Shown: in pieces, positions 1 through 12,299 of the stretch
Position numbering within the stretch: position 1 is the stretch's first letter
Layout: every line of letters starts with the position of its first letter
DNA from: Casuarina equisetifolia
Lineage: Eukaryota; Streptophyta; Magnoliopsida; Fagales; Casuarinaceae
Length of the DNA stretch: 64,000 nt
NCBI GenBank assembly: GCA_028551475.1
Contig: CM052356.1
Location: 21,169,884-21,233,883 of the forward strand
Reading direction: 5' to 3'
The notes under the pieces: generated by a model
What the model was told of the DNA's origin: nothing
Seen by the model: only the letters and a program-made list of their open reading frames with translations
Databases searched by the model: none
Made by a program: the position numbers and the translations under genes

Positions 1-592
1 AAATGAGCTTTTATAATCATTACAAGCATTAAATACAAATTTTAAGAGAAGAAACAAAAATAAAATAAGCAAAAGAAAAGTATTGCATCTTAAAGTCAAC
101 ATGTTTTGAATAATGGACCATTAGAAAATAGTGATGATAAAAGTCTAGATTCAAGGAACTAGTAATTTGTTACAAAATTTTATAAATAGTAGCAAATTGC
201 TAGAAGATATTTTTTCCCTTCAATTTCCTTCAATTTCAAACAAATTGCTTGTAACAAATTACATGTTAGAAGATGTTTGTAAATCTTCCTTATACCTAAT
301 CAAATAATACATGAAATTAAAAAGAGGATTAGACTCTTCTTATGGGCTAGTACAACTACTGGGAGATGTATTGCACATGTGGCTTGGAAGGAACCCTATA
401 ATATTTAGGGAATTGCGATTGATATGTGTACAAACTTGGAATAAGACAATAGTTGATAAACTTTTATAGTCTTTTATGAACAAATACTCAAAATCTTTAC
501 AAGCAAGATAGATGATTTCAAATAAATATATGTTAAAAGGCCCATGTTGAATTTACTCCACCCTACATACCTTTAAAGATAATGTTGCTCAA
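1..592. other. Gene-free AT-rich DNA
   Basis: No coding exon, RNA gene or recognisable element was seen in this stretch; only short A/T runs. Confidence 0.5.
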
Positions 593-931
593 TGTGCAGG
601 AGTATATAATGAGAATTAAATTCTCATATCAAGTATGTGATCTTTTATATTAAAGCTTAAATGAAGGAAGTGTGCCTTTAACATTTGAGTTGTCTTTTGA
701 ACTAGGTCTTTGGATATTTTAATATGGTATTAGAGCCTCTGTTAGATTTGCTCTACTCTATATGACCTTAAGCCAAATGTTGTTTGATATGTGGGGGCAT
801 GTGTGGGGACAAAAATCTCACATCGAGTATCTGATTTCTTATAATGAAGATTAAATGAAGAAAGTACCCATCAAACTCTTAAGTTAGCTTTTGGACTAGG
901 CCATGGGACTTTGTAACAGATCTCTACAACA
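593..931 (+). mobile_element. TRIM-like terminal-repeat retrotransposon in miniature
   Basis: Two related direct repeats of about 130 bases (593-724 and 802-931) begin TGTG. They share blocks such as GATTAAATGAAG / GCTTAAATGAAGG and the TTTTGRACTAGG stretch. Right after the first repeat is TGGTATTAGAGCC (725-737), which matches the initiator-tRNA-Met primer-binding site TGGTATCAGAGCC with one change. The interior is only about 77 bases and non-coding. Possible target duplications CTCAA (588-592) and CTCAT (932-936) differ at one base. Total length and structure fit a TRIM. The boundaries of the first repeat are approximate because the copies have diverged. Confidence 0.6.
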
Positions 932-1619
932 CTCATAAGCTACACACAAAAGTTCAAAGAAATCTCGCATGCAGTATCCAAGCATCTCCTTGAAGGTATC
1001 CTATCGCATAAGTACAAGAACATGAAACCCAAGTACCACAAAATTTAATAATGGGTTTTATCCACAAGCTGTCAATTTTTTCTCTCTATTTATCAACTTA
1101 TAAGTCATCATTTCTCATCTTAATGTGAAGCCTCTTTCATAAACAACAAACATACGACAGAGTGCGTTCAAGGAATTAGCATTATGAAATATTATATATA
1201 TAAAAAAGAAATGAAACAAGTTAACCCATTGTAAAAGTTTTTGATTCAATTACATAAATTATTTATTAATATAAGTTGAATTCGTTCGCTTGTTCTCAAT
1301 TCTGCGTTCAGCTTCATAATTTTTTTTATTATGTACATGCGGCTATGGATTATTGTAGCATTTAAAGAAATTTATGTTCAGTAAATTTCTATAAACCTGA
1401 AATAGCTTTAGTAGTTCATTTGGGCACTTTCATCTATCTTTGCAAAAAGTCAAAAGATACACAGTGCTGACCGAAGGGAGCGTGTAAAATTCTACATAAT
1501 TCTAGTGCAAATTTTGTGAGTCATTTGGTTGATTGGTAGAAGTTAACCGAGTGGAAATCTTTAACTTTTAGTTCTCATCTCAGTATTTTCTCTTCATCCT
1601 TCTGCTTTCCTGCCTAATA
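932..1619. other. Gene-free AT-rich DNA between two retroelements
   Basis: Nothing supported as a gene. The stretch separates the TRIM-like element from the solo LTR that begins at 1625. Confidence 0.5.
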
Positions 1620-1624
1620 GTTAT

Positions 1625-2877
1625 TGTTCGGTGAAATTTATATGCAAGTGAACATGTCGAACAAGTAATATAATGATAAGAAAAGTATCGTCCCACGAAA
1701 ATTGGTGAATACTAAACTAATTAAGTACTAATGATGAATTAATCCTAAAATTTATCTAGCAAACCAAATTGATGGATGATAGATTAACTAACTAAGTCTA
1801 AGAAAACTTAATAAAAGAAATATGTTAGAGCATATGACTTCACCATAATTACTAGGTACTAATATTGATTATTTATGCTTGCAAGAGAGATAATATCTAT
1901 GTGATGACGGAATTTCCTAATTTATTTACTATCCTATGTCTAGGTATAGCAAACCTACTTAGTTCATTAATTCACTATATCTCTATATGTGAATTGAAAC
2001 AAACCAAATGCATTAGGATCTATGAATATTCCCAGTTTACACCAAAAGCCACACAAACAATATGGTATATGTCTATCCATATTTAATTTATGATTACATA
2101 TTACAAGAAGCAACTGCATGCTATTTCCTGTCGGTCTTTAACATGCAAATCAAGTCATTTAAGTGGTAGCTAATCACCTAAAAGCATTAAATTCTGTAAT
2201 ATGTAACTTCACATAAATAAAATATCTTGCAAAACATAATAATCATAAGATTCATACCATCATAATTAGGTTACATCGTAGCTCTAACAAAAATAAACTA
2301 AAACATAAAGAAATAATGAGGAAGAATGGTAATAAGAAATAAAGAAGGCATTTTGAATCTAAGAATAAGAAGTCTGTCACCCTTTTTGTCTTCTCTTCAA
2401 GAAAACCTTGAATTCTTGGCTTCTTTCTTGAGTTGTGCTCAATTTCCTCCTCCCCTCTTCTTTTGCCTCTTCTCTTCTCTTAAATAGGGTTTAGGTTTAG
2501 ACCTATCTCCTATCATAGTAGAATTGGGTTTTAGAGACCTAAAACAATTGGGTTTTGAACTCCTAAATTAATTGAAACTTGAATTCCTAACATGACTGGG
2601 TTTTCTATTTATTTAGAAAACCTAACAACAATAGAAAATCTAATAACAATCATCCAAAGTCCAAGCTCATCTTGACTCTCTTAATCTTGATATTACAATT
2701 GTGCCACACAATAAGCATCAGGTTCTTCATGTTCATCCCTTTTCTCCTTACCTCCTTGTGCTACAAAAACAAGACAAATTCAAATAAATAAGAGAATTTC
2801 AAATATTTTTTCATAAGCATTGTATTATTTATTACTTAAAAAATAGGTAAAATAACTCTATAAAAATAGAATTATCA
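1625..2877 (+). mobile_element. Solo LTR with perfect 5-bp target duplication
   Basis: 1,253 bases beginning TGTTCGGTGAAA and ending GAATTATCA, so it has TG...CA ends. It is flanked by the direct repeat GTTAT at 1620-1624 and 2878-2882. An inverted relative lies at 57085-58054. There is no primer-binding site, interior or partner LTR next to it, so it is best read as a solo LTR left by recombination between two LTRs. A 73-residue open frame inside (1865-2086) also occurs in the relative, but looks like LTR sequence that happens to be open rather than a gene. Orientation is assigned arbitrarily as the + copy. Confidence 0.8.
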
Positions 2878-2882
2878 GTTAT

Positions 2883-5800
2883 AGTGGTTGGTAAAGATCT
2901 TTGTTCTTACACTAGTTCCTTTTGTTGACCAAAAATAAGACCTTTTCAGTTTTCATGCAAAAAAGATGAATATCTCTCGGACTCAAAAAAAAAAACTTTT
3001 CCCTTACTCTCAGGTTACTTATTCATTTTGGATATATAAGTTGGGTTCTTCTACTTAAGACCTAAGTTGTCAATTTGAGTGTTTTCAAGCCTGTGTTTTT
3101 CATAGAAAGTTGTTAATAAACAGAGAACGGAATTTTTGTCTGACATTCCGTACCCATTTTTAACAAAAGAAGAAGAACAAAGTCCTGATCATTTACTTTT
3201 AGAACCTAAATTTCTTTTCCATCCACCAACCCCTCTTAGGAAACTATTGCATCCGATCCACCCCCACGTTGTCAGCATCCTCCAGAACCACCCATCGGAG
3301 CCGTGGTCTTTGTATCCTTTAGAACCATCTCCCGTCTGAGTTGTTGTATCCGAATCCAAATATGGTGCCTGAATTGAAGAATCTTGGTTGTCATGATCCA
3401 TGGCAATATGAAGAGTGTTTCGTTATTTGGGTCTCAAGTATTTGAGATTTAAGTCTTGGAGTGTTTCAGGTATTAGATCTCAAATCGTTTCAGTTAATAG
3501 GAAACATGGTTAATATATTAAGGAGTTTTGGGTGATGGTTTCAATAAGAATTAAATTTTCTTTAGCTAGTTTAGAATTAGATTTTGCTAATTAAACTGGA
3601 ATTCCAGTAGGGGATCTAACGCAAGGGCTGTAATATTGTCATTTGGTGTTATTTTAGCGTCGAATCAAACCGAAAATTTTTCAGATTTGTCAATTAGTAT
3701 TAGAATGGTGAAAATCCTTACAAAGGAAAAGGAAGATTCCATAACCAGAACTAAAAACCAAGCAACGGCAACATGTATGAAAGGACATATATGATATATA
3801 TAATGAAGTAGTTTGGAGAAACCGACAAAGCGGTCAGGGACGACAAGGAAGATTAAGGAGACTTGAAAATTGGAGGAACAGAGATTTAACCAAGTTCAAA
3901 AAAATTTCACAAACATTTCATACAGATTATAGCAATAAGAAAAGAACAACAAAAAGTGGGGTAAGGTCCACTGGGTTTGAGATTTCTAATGAGAATCAAG
4001 GAGATGATGCTAAAGGAGGGCAATGAAGAGGTCAAAGGAGATTGCTTTCGGCCAAAAAATGCCATGAGCACTGGCATTCTACCCGAAAAAGCAAAAGGAG
4101 GTGACTTTCTATCAAAAGAAAGAAAGAGTAAGAGACAAAAGGTGATGAATTTTTTCTGAAAGAGGGCAAAAATGATGACTTCTACTAAAAGAGGTCAAGG
4201 CCAAGGTGTTGAGTTTCTATTACACTAGGTCAAAGGTAGAGACCTTCGACTAGAAAAAGTAAAAAGAACTGATTTTTTTCTAGAATCGCCGCCAAACCCA
4301 CTGATTAACCTTGGCATGATGATGAGACAATCCCAACTAAGTTTAACTAATCTCATGCTTGGGCTCCCAAGTTTTAACTTGAAAGAGTAGGAAGCAATAA
4401 TGCAACCAAAAAGATTAAGCACCTTTTATGGGTTGGTAATTCGAAAAATCATAAAACTCAAAAGGTTATTTGACAAATTGTTTACTCAATTAAAAATGAA
4501 AGAGGACTTAAGGTACTAACTATAAAATGTAGAATAAGGTTCTATTGAGACAATTACCATAGAATTTCATTAATTATTCAAGTTTATTCTTATAGAGTAG
4601 ATAGATTCATAGTACTAAATATAAAAGAAGTTTAGTTATACATCTTGACATCCAAGAAAATATGACATGGAGCTAGCAATGCTTTTTTAGATTATGACAT
4701 ATTCTCACATTTACGCAATTCAAACCTTCTTATTATTATAAAGAGACAAATAAAGAATTGTGGCAAGTTAATATTAAGGTTGAATGGCATGACTGATATA
4801 GTCATGTGATATCAACAAAGACAAATCATTAGGTGGCTCATATGTAGGGACAAACTTCCGCCAACAAAAGTGATATCTTGATGACTCCCTTCAATTGATA
4901 TGTATTATAATTTCTATAACTCTTAATTTGAAAGTAAGTCACAATTTTACTTTTTTTTAAGTGTATTTAGACTAGAAAAAATTGGTAAAATATCCTTGCA
5001 CAACAAGGCCTTTATAGGATCATTAGTGATTGGAACTATGAATTGCAATCAATGATTAAAACAACTAAAGGAAAGTATTTGGTTGCAAAGCTTCTTAAAT
5101 TTTCTTTTTTAGCATTTATCTATTATATATGATTTAAAAAAAATCATAAACATTTACAAAATAAAGCTATTGAAATACTAATTTTATTGGTTAGAATTAG
5201 AAATTTTGTACTTGAAAGAACATTTTTATTTTGGGAACATTAAACTCTATTAGGTAAATTTTTTGTTGTGTCATAGCTAAAAAATTTCAAACTTGATTTT
5301 TTCTTAGATGAATTATGACGCTAAGATATGCTCTTAAGTTCTTGTATTTATTATTTTTAAGTGCATAAACTCACATATTCATTAATAAAAAAATTAAAAA
5401 TAAAATAAAAAAAGCAACAAAGACAAATTACTACTTTTGGGGTTTGTCTTATTACCAATAAAGTAAGGACTTTCCACTATTGAGGATCCATGTCTTGAAA
5501 CCATAAAGGGGCAAGGTGTAACACTTAGAGTAAGTACATTTGGCACTCAATTGATCGCTTAGAACTAAGTCAACATTTAATTAGGATTAACATGAAGGGA
5601 GGATAAAGGAAAATGAGGTCAGAGTATTTCAAAGAGAATGGGAACAATGCATTAACAGTGTGCAAATGGAGTTATCCACAAGGATCCCTTTACATAAGTG
5701 TTCACAACCCTTAACCTATTAAATATTGTATTAGTTACACATTTATACACACTATTATGAAGATTTGAAACACGATATGTTAAGGCACTTAAATTTTCAA

Positions 5801-6539
5801 ACTAAAAATATTCTATTAAGACAAACACTACAATATGAGATATCAAACCATAACAATAGCCTTATTGAATAAACACATCAATACATTTGAACCTGATAGG
5901 AGCATAACATTCATACAGTAAATAGGGCAATTACCTCCCAAACATTAAAATAAATCATAAAAGGAAACAAAAAGAAAATTTGGTACGCCACCTTAAGTGA
6001 TGACTAACACTAAGGAAATTAGGTGGACCAAACTCATATTCAAACAACTACTTTATTAGCCCATACTACCAGTTCAAAACATAATAGTCTAATTCATAGT
6101 TGAGCAACCATCTACTGGCCCATACTATTAATGTGGAGGATATAATAGGAGAATGATGAAATGGCTTCTAGGTTTGTTTCCCAAGAGCCACTAGGCCATT
6201 AAATGGGAAAAAAAAAAAACATCCTCGTCCAAGGAAGATGTGGTATGAATCACTATCAAACAAGATGACACATTTAATAAATGGGGGGTAATTGTCATCA
6301 CCCATTACAACGTGAAAATTGTTTCAAGTTACTTAGGTTTCACACGTTTAAGATTTATTAAGGTTTTAAGTGTTTGAAGTTTGTCAGGTTTCAAGTGTTT
6401 AAGTCTTATTAGGAGTGCAAGCTATGTATTAGGGTTTAGTATGGGCCATATGAATAATACATAGCTAATTAAGTCAAAATCAAGGTTAGAAGTCTTTAAC
6501 TATCACCTAACAAAATATTTGTTTGGGAGGATTTAATGT
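2883..6539. other. Gene-free repeat-like DNA
   Basis: No exon I can support. Open frames at 3136-3401 (both strands), 3977-4159 and 4225-4422 show no recognisable motifs. The segment is AT-rich with A/T runs and probably consists of old transposon remains. Confidence 0.45.
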
Positions 6540-6765
6540 TTTTAAACACATATGTTTTCTCTCATACTATTTTCCTTATTTTTTATAATAAGATTGCTAT
6601 ATTATTTACCTTGTTTTGAAGTCATTTTCTGTTACACTTAGTCCATATACTATAAATACATGCTAAAAAGGATAACCTAAGTAATCTCATAACTAAATCT
6701 TTTTCTTTCATTGCTTTCATCATCCATTATGGTTTAGTGTTCCAACTTCTAATAGGCTATTAAAG
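6540..6765 (+). repeat. Diverged LTR-end-like repeat, copy 1
   Basis: The stretch from TACTATAAATACATG to ATTATGGTTTAGTGTTCC resembles 9960-10120 over about 120 bases (shared ATAAATACA, CATAACTAAATCTTTTTCTT and CATCCATTATGG-like blocks, with the same spacing). TATAAATA followed by a pyrimidine-rich leader is typical of the promoter and R-U5 part of a plant LTR. Boundaries are not defined. Confidence 0.35.
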
Positions 6766-7099
6766 GCCATACTTTGCAAGAATACTATGCCATATTTGCT
6801 ACCCAAGTACACTAAAAAAAAATGTGAGAGCTATTTTTGCATTAGTTTTTCAAAAAATTATAGTATAAGTTGAGAGAATGAAATCATCAAGACAAAACTT
6901 CAATTATGGGAAGTCTATTTTACAAATAAGTCAATCAATGGAGTTGTATTAACTTTCCATTGTTCCTTGTATGTCTTTATGCAAAAGAAATTTAATTTGA
7001 AAAAGATTAATGTCAAAGCAAGTCATAGTTTGATGATACCTCACCAACTCTATGTCACACTACCTTTGGTATAAAAATGCATTATTGAAGTTTTCTTAC

Positions 7100-8370
7100 A
7101 TTTAGTATTTTGTATCCATCTGCTCAATAAGGAAGAAATAGGGTGATTTATGATTCCAAGGTGAGCAACCCAATGAAACCTTATTTTGTACTTTGAGATC
7201 CAATAACTCTAGTTCATGTTCCTTCATAGGCAAGCACATGACCTACCATGCAACTTTGTAGGTTTTGTGGTCTTCAATATCATTGGACCACAAAAAATAT
7301 TTGACCTTATTTTTAGTCTAATAAATGATTTACTTTGGGAGTAGAAACATTTCCATTCAAAAGATACATATGAAAGTAAAAACTAATTTGTCAATTGTGA
7401 TCTACTTGCGTAGTTAAGTTATCTCTTTCCCCAACCTTCTATTCTTTTCAAGATATTATCTATAAAGGCCATACAAAGTTATTCTATAATAAGGAGTACA
7501 TTAAGATACTTGATAAGGAGAGTGCTCTTGGAAAAGGAGTGTGGTCCAACATATATATATATAGATTTTTATTTTTTTTCCTTTGCTTTGTTAATCCCAA
7601 AAAAAGTATTTGACATTTACTCAAGTTGAAAAGTAGTCCTATGAGTTAAGCAAACTCCACTAAAGCATCAGTGAGATGTAACATTGAATTAATATCAACA
7701 TGTGCAAAAAAGAAAAACTCATCAATAAAGCATAAATTGGTGATTTTCAAATTTGCATACAAGTAAAACTTAGAAGTAGATGAAAATGTATTTGCAATGA
7801 TAATTTGTTGAAAATCTCCATGACAAGGACAAATAAATATGGGAATAGAGGGTTACCTTACCTTAAACCATTAGTTACTTTAAAAAAATCTTGCATGCGC
7901 ACCATCTACTTGGTTGTTAGATCAATCAAGTGTCAAGGAGTATTTATAGCTTTTAGGACTCCTAACTACATGTTTACTTTTGATTCTTATGATAGTTGTG
8001 TAGTAGCTCTTGACAAAGCATAATATTTTCAAAGTCAAATCTCTTTTGATGAAAGCAATTTAATTATGATTGAGCACTATAAGCAGGATGAAACTTATAC
8101 CTTCAACTACCAACTTGGATATGACTTTGCATGGCATATTATAGCATGTAATTGGTTTGAAATCCTTAATGTAGAATAGATTAGGGACCTTCCGAACTGG
8201 ACATAATAATGTTACATTTAAAGGTTTCAATAATTTTTTGAAGGAAAAGAAGTCTCGGACAGCTTCCATACCTTGCCTAATAATACGCCATGTGCTTGTT
8301 TATATTGTTATCTCATGATGCTTTTAAAATTAGTGGGGCTGCCTACTTTGTCCTTTTTGGTGTTGGCTTT
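7100..8370 (-). pseudogene. Dead LINE (non-LTR retrotransposon) reverse transcriptase
   Basis: Read on the minus strand from 8370 down, broken frames give the ordered hallmarks of a plant L1-type reverse transcriptase. First comes an APGPDGF-region relic with FKHCWD-like LKASWD, then EAVRDFF...KVPNLFYIKDFKPITC (8269-8100; family form VPKV..P..DFRPISC). GLR-GNPLFPYLFVLVMEI follows near 7860-7800, then LCFIDEFFFFAHVD near 7740 in place of FADD-type LCFADD. After that come LIGLLFNLSKCQILFLG and, near 7230, KVAW..MCLPMKEHELELLDLK. Several stops and frameshifts interrupt it, and the catalytic aspartates read I-D-E rather than A-D-D. It cannot be active. The endonuclease part was not recognised. 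Confidence 0.8.
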
Positions 8371-9726
8371 GGCTAATCTAGCATCTATCACACATGCACA
8401 TGAAGCTAATTGTAGTGAAATATGTTTCTTACAAACTCATCTATATCAAACTACTATGTTGCTTAAATCCCATAAGTGGTTCATGTTTCTTTAAAGTTCT
8501 CTTTGTCAGGTTGGAGATTAAGACATAATAGTTACGGGAATATACTCCTCAAGAGTGATATATGAAGGAAGAAAAAAGAAAAAAGACCCAATTTGACTTT
8601 GTTGGACAACTAATTATGTAGAAGTTTCCTGCCTTATTTTGCTTTTAGTTCATAACATTGATTGATGACCTTACAAATTTGTTTTGTAAATTATGTAATA
8701 AAACCATGAATTAAGATCATATGGCCAACTATATTCTATAATAAGAAATGCTTGATTGATGATTAGGTAACCTTTAAATATCTATTAGTACTTGCACTAT
8801 ATTACAGTGATGATTATATTGTTTGTATCTTATGATCCTAGCATATTATGAATTCAAATGTTTATATTTTTTAAAAATAGTGAAACTTTTGTTGCATGTA
8901 GGTGGATTGTATGAAAGCATAACAATCAAGTGCATTTAAGGGGTTGAATGTAATCTCAGTTGAGTAAACCCAGATTAAATCATTTCTAGTTGACACATAT
9001 AAAAATATTTATTTAGGTTATATCAATTATTTAGGCTTTTCTTCCACTTTAGATGACGAGGACACAATGAAAATCTTTACATCTTTGGTTAATGATGTAG
9101 ATATTACAAAGGTATTGGCTGCCCAACACCGAGGTTCTAGGTTTGACAACTCATATTTTCAAACTCTTTTTTACCTTTAAAAAAAAAAAATAAAGTTCTA
9201 TGTGTAAGCCATTGCCCATGCATGAGTCAACTTTCTTTCTCATTTACCTCAGGCTATGAAGGAGAGAATGAGATAAAGATGATGGGGATGATGACAATGA
9301 AATAGTTGAAGAAGAATTGTGCGAGTTCTTTGAAACTGATATAATGATGATTATGCTTTGGTTGTAGGTCACGACACTTAAGGTGATGTTAATAATGTGG
9401 GGCATAGTTGTAATGGTGATAGTTTTCATCATAGATAGGGTAATAAGTTGTTCAAATACTTATTATAATATATAAGTCTTATACCATTAATTAATGAGAC
9501 TCTACAACTTACGTCCTTCTTGATCTTAGCAGCAATGATAGTGCTCTTTAAGCTTTGACAACTGAATTTTTTTTCTATTTTTTCATTTCAAATGTGATAG
9601 ATGTAACTTTAAAGAATACATTCAACAAAGTTGGTACAAAAGTTTTGCTTTTTATGGCTATGATTATCCAACTCAATTCTTCCATCAATTCTTCAATCCT
9701 TTAAGACAATCTATTCTTCTTTGACT
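8371..9726. other. Gene-free stretch between LINE relic and LINE-tail repeats
   Basis: No exon supported. The upstream (5') part of the LINE could lie here but is too decayed to recognise. A Ser-rich open frame at 9244-9432 (-) is low-complexity and not credible as a gene. Confidence 0.4.
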
Positions 9727-9872
9727 TTTTTTTTTTGGTTGAAATGTAAATTTACATTAATAAAAAGTAGTGTACAAAAGCATAATGGTATACCTAGCAT
9801 TACAAAATCACAAAAACTACAAAAAAAAAAGAGGTTATAAGCCTCTAAATCTCACTTAAAATAACATTTCCT
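9727..9872 (-). repeat. 3' tail of a poly(A) retroelement family, inverted copy
   Basis: On the minus strand this runs from GAGATTTAGAGGCTTATAAC to a tail of about nine A after CATTTCAACC. It shares the order of blocks with 10425-10620 and 10621-10825: GAGATTTNGAGGCTTTTAAC, then TTTTTNTAATG, ATATG-CTTTT, ATTAATA and the A-run. Such tails are what target-primed reverse transcription leaves. Confidence 0.6.
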
Positions 9873-9899
9873 TGTGAGAATTTTATATTTTGAAACAAA

Positions 9900-10122
9900 G
9901 AAGCTCTCCCTCATATGGTTTTCCTTACTTTAGCGAATAAGATGGGAATGTCAACTATTCTATTTTAAAATTGTCTTCTATTTGGTTATATCCATATACA
10001 ATAAATACAAGTTAAAAAAGATATTTTAAGAAACTTTACAACCAAATCATTTCTTTTAATTATTTTAATCATCTATTGTAATTCTTCATTTCAAATTCCA
10101 ATATGGTGTCGATTTCATTTTG
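9900..10122 (+). repeat. Diverged LTR-end-like repeat, copy 2
   Basis: Same orientation and order of blocks as 6540-6765. It ends in CCAATATGGTGTCGATTTC, where TGGTGTC could be a degraded primer-binding site. The two copies may be LTRs of one very old element, or independent remnants. The dead LINE lies between them. Confidence 0.35.
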
Positions 10123-10424
10123 AGCAATGATAATCTTCATTAATTGTAGGATAGCCTGTCCAATTCCCTTGTCCAAATTAAATCATACCAATTCACTTTT
10201 TCATTAACTAGTTGAAGGTCCTAAAAAATTTTTTTGTAACAATAAGTAGACATATAAAGAACTCGGATAAGTGTAAGCCTTAGTTTGAGAAGATATTTCC
10301 AACTCCATGCCATGATACTTTCGATATCAAGTTACATTACTAAAGTTCTTTTACATTTTATACTGTGGATTCATAATAACAAGAAGTCAAATATGGCATA
10401 GTAGTTTAAAGAAAACATAACAAG

Positions 10425-10620
10425 AACTTGCATCCTTCTTGATCTTTGCTAGTTATAGCCTTCCCTAGTAGCTGATATAAGTTCCTAACCTTTAATTTGA
10501 ATGAGATTTTGAGGCTTTTAACCTCTATTCTTTCATAATTTTTGTAATGTTGGAATATGCTCCTATGTTTATATATATATATATTAATACAAACTTATAT
10601 CTTTACCAAAAAAAAAAAAA
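10425..10620 (+). repeat. 3' tail of the same poly(A) retroelement family, tandem copy 1
   Basis: Unit begins AGAACTTGCATCCTTCTTGATC and ends ATATCTTTACC plus about 15 A. It is followed at once by a second copy in the same orientation. The two are close to identical over most of their length, unlike their flanks. Confidence 0.7.
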
Positions 10621-10825
10621 AGAACTTGCACCCTTCTTGATCTTTGCTAGTTGCAACCTTCCCTAGTAGTTGATGTAAGTTCCTAACCTTTAATTTGAGT
10701 GAGATTTGGAGGCTTTTAACGTCTATTTTTTCATAATTTTTATAATGTTAGAATATGCTCATATGCTTTTATATATTATTATTTTTATTAATACAAACTT
10801 ATATCTCTACTAAAACAAAAAAGAT
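10621..10825 (+). repeat. 3' tail of the same poly(A) retroelement family, tandem copy 2
   Basis: Begins AGAACTTGCACCCTTCTTGATC immediately after the A-run of copy 1 and ends ATCTCTACTAAAACAAAAAAG. Head-to-tail arrangement joined through the A-run suggests either insertion at the A-run of the earlier copy or a tandem duplication. Confidence 0.7.
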
Positions 10826-12299
10826 TTCTTAATATGGAAATAAAGTCTAGGTTTAGGATTTGTCTTGTGTACAAGTAACATAACTTTTGTAATAAGACCT
10901 ATAGTCCACCTTACACATGAGCGAGTTAAGAATGATAAAAATAGTATGGATAATATCTCACATTACTTATACCCTATTTAAAAGTTGTCTTTAAAATAAA
11001 ATACATGTTGCTTCACTATAAATCGGTAGGAATAAAGACAAAAATGCAAGGATAGATTAACCAACAGTGTGAGTACTAGAATTACCGTTGTCCGGCACTA
11101 GGGCTGAAGCAATTGGAGTGGAATGCTTATCTCTCATATGATGATACTTGCAATTTACATATCTATGTTATTTTAATGATCTTTACAGGTCTGATACATT
11201 TTAAAGATTTGCTTCTTTTCACCTCTAGATGTTCTCCCACCATCTTCATTGTTTATGTAAAAGTACGATATCCCAATCCAAAGTTATACTCGCGTACTTC
11301 AAATTTATCAGAGGGATATTTTATCTAGAAAACTGCTTCACTCTTCGACGCCACCACGAATAATTTTTGAATCTTGCAGCCAAAATAAAAGAATCTTGCA
11401 AATGGTTGGAATCTTAATAGAAGTGTTTTGCCTATTGCAAGTTTCAAATCATGTTTCTCCAGTGGTCTTTTTTTTTTTTTTTTAATTGAAGAATCATGTA
11501 CTGTTAGCAAGTGGACTGTGAAAGTTGGAATCCAGATTGTTTATGAACTAATTTTTCAATTGATTACATTAACAACTTACCACTTATGAAAGAGCTTTTG
11601 TAGCTACAGATGTATGTATAATAACCTATTTAGTTATGAACTGGTAGCACCCAATACATATGTTGATGGCTGCATGTGCTGCTGAACGACCTTTCTTGCT
11701 ATTGACAGCTTTAATTGATACCTTTTATGGAACTGCACGTGAGGAGTTTCTGAAAGTTTCTGTTCCAGGTATTGTATGCCAAACAATCTGTCTCTGCACT
11801 CAGGTTGAACGAGGAGTTGTACTTTTGTCCAACAGTGGATGAAATTTTCAAAACCAGCCATGCAGTTTTCCTGTTCAACATAATCGAGTGATCAAATGGA
11901 AGAATCTTTAGTTACGGCATTCAACAAATCCAGCGACTCATTATTGAGCGTAGAGTTCAAAGACACCACTTCCACAAATTATTACCCCACTCTTCTTTTA
12001 AAGCAATCAAGATAAAGCGTTAAGTTTACTTTATACTATCCACTTCCAGCATACTGTTCTTTATCCAAAGAAATAGTGCCGATTCCTTTTGCACAATAAT
12101 TTAGTCATAGTTTGGACAATAATGTTTCATCACAGCAAAAGGTAAACATTATAAAGTGAAGAATAGAAAGGTGCCTTAAAAGCAACAAAAATAACAAACC
12201 AACTTCTACAATAAGCATGACTTTAACATGACTTCACACTGAGGAACTTTGAACATACACATAGAGAATGACAATCTTTGTCGCCTTTATCCAATTTTA
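10826..12299. other. Gene-free DNA with one unassigned open segment
   Basis: A segment at 11634-11861 is open on both strands. The + reading (11660-11842) contains AAERPFLLLTALIDTFYG, which looks protein-like but which I cannot assign. No supporting splice context was established. The remainder is AT-rich without a recognisable feature. Confidence 0.35.

Noticed and set aside
1865..2086. 73-residue open frame, with a close counterpart at 57807-57586 (-)
   Set aside because: Both lie in copies of the same solo LTR. Similarity follows the whole repeat rather than the frame, and no known protein motif is present.
3136..3401. Overlapping Pro-rich (+) and Trp/Gly-rich (-) open frames
   Set aside because: Neither has a recognisable domain or splice context; probably chance openness in a less AT-rich spot.
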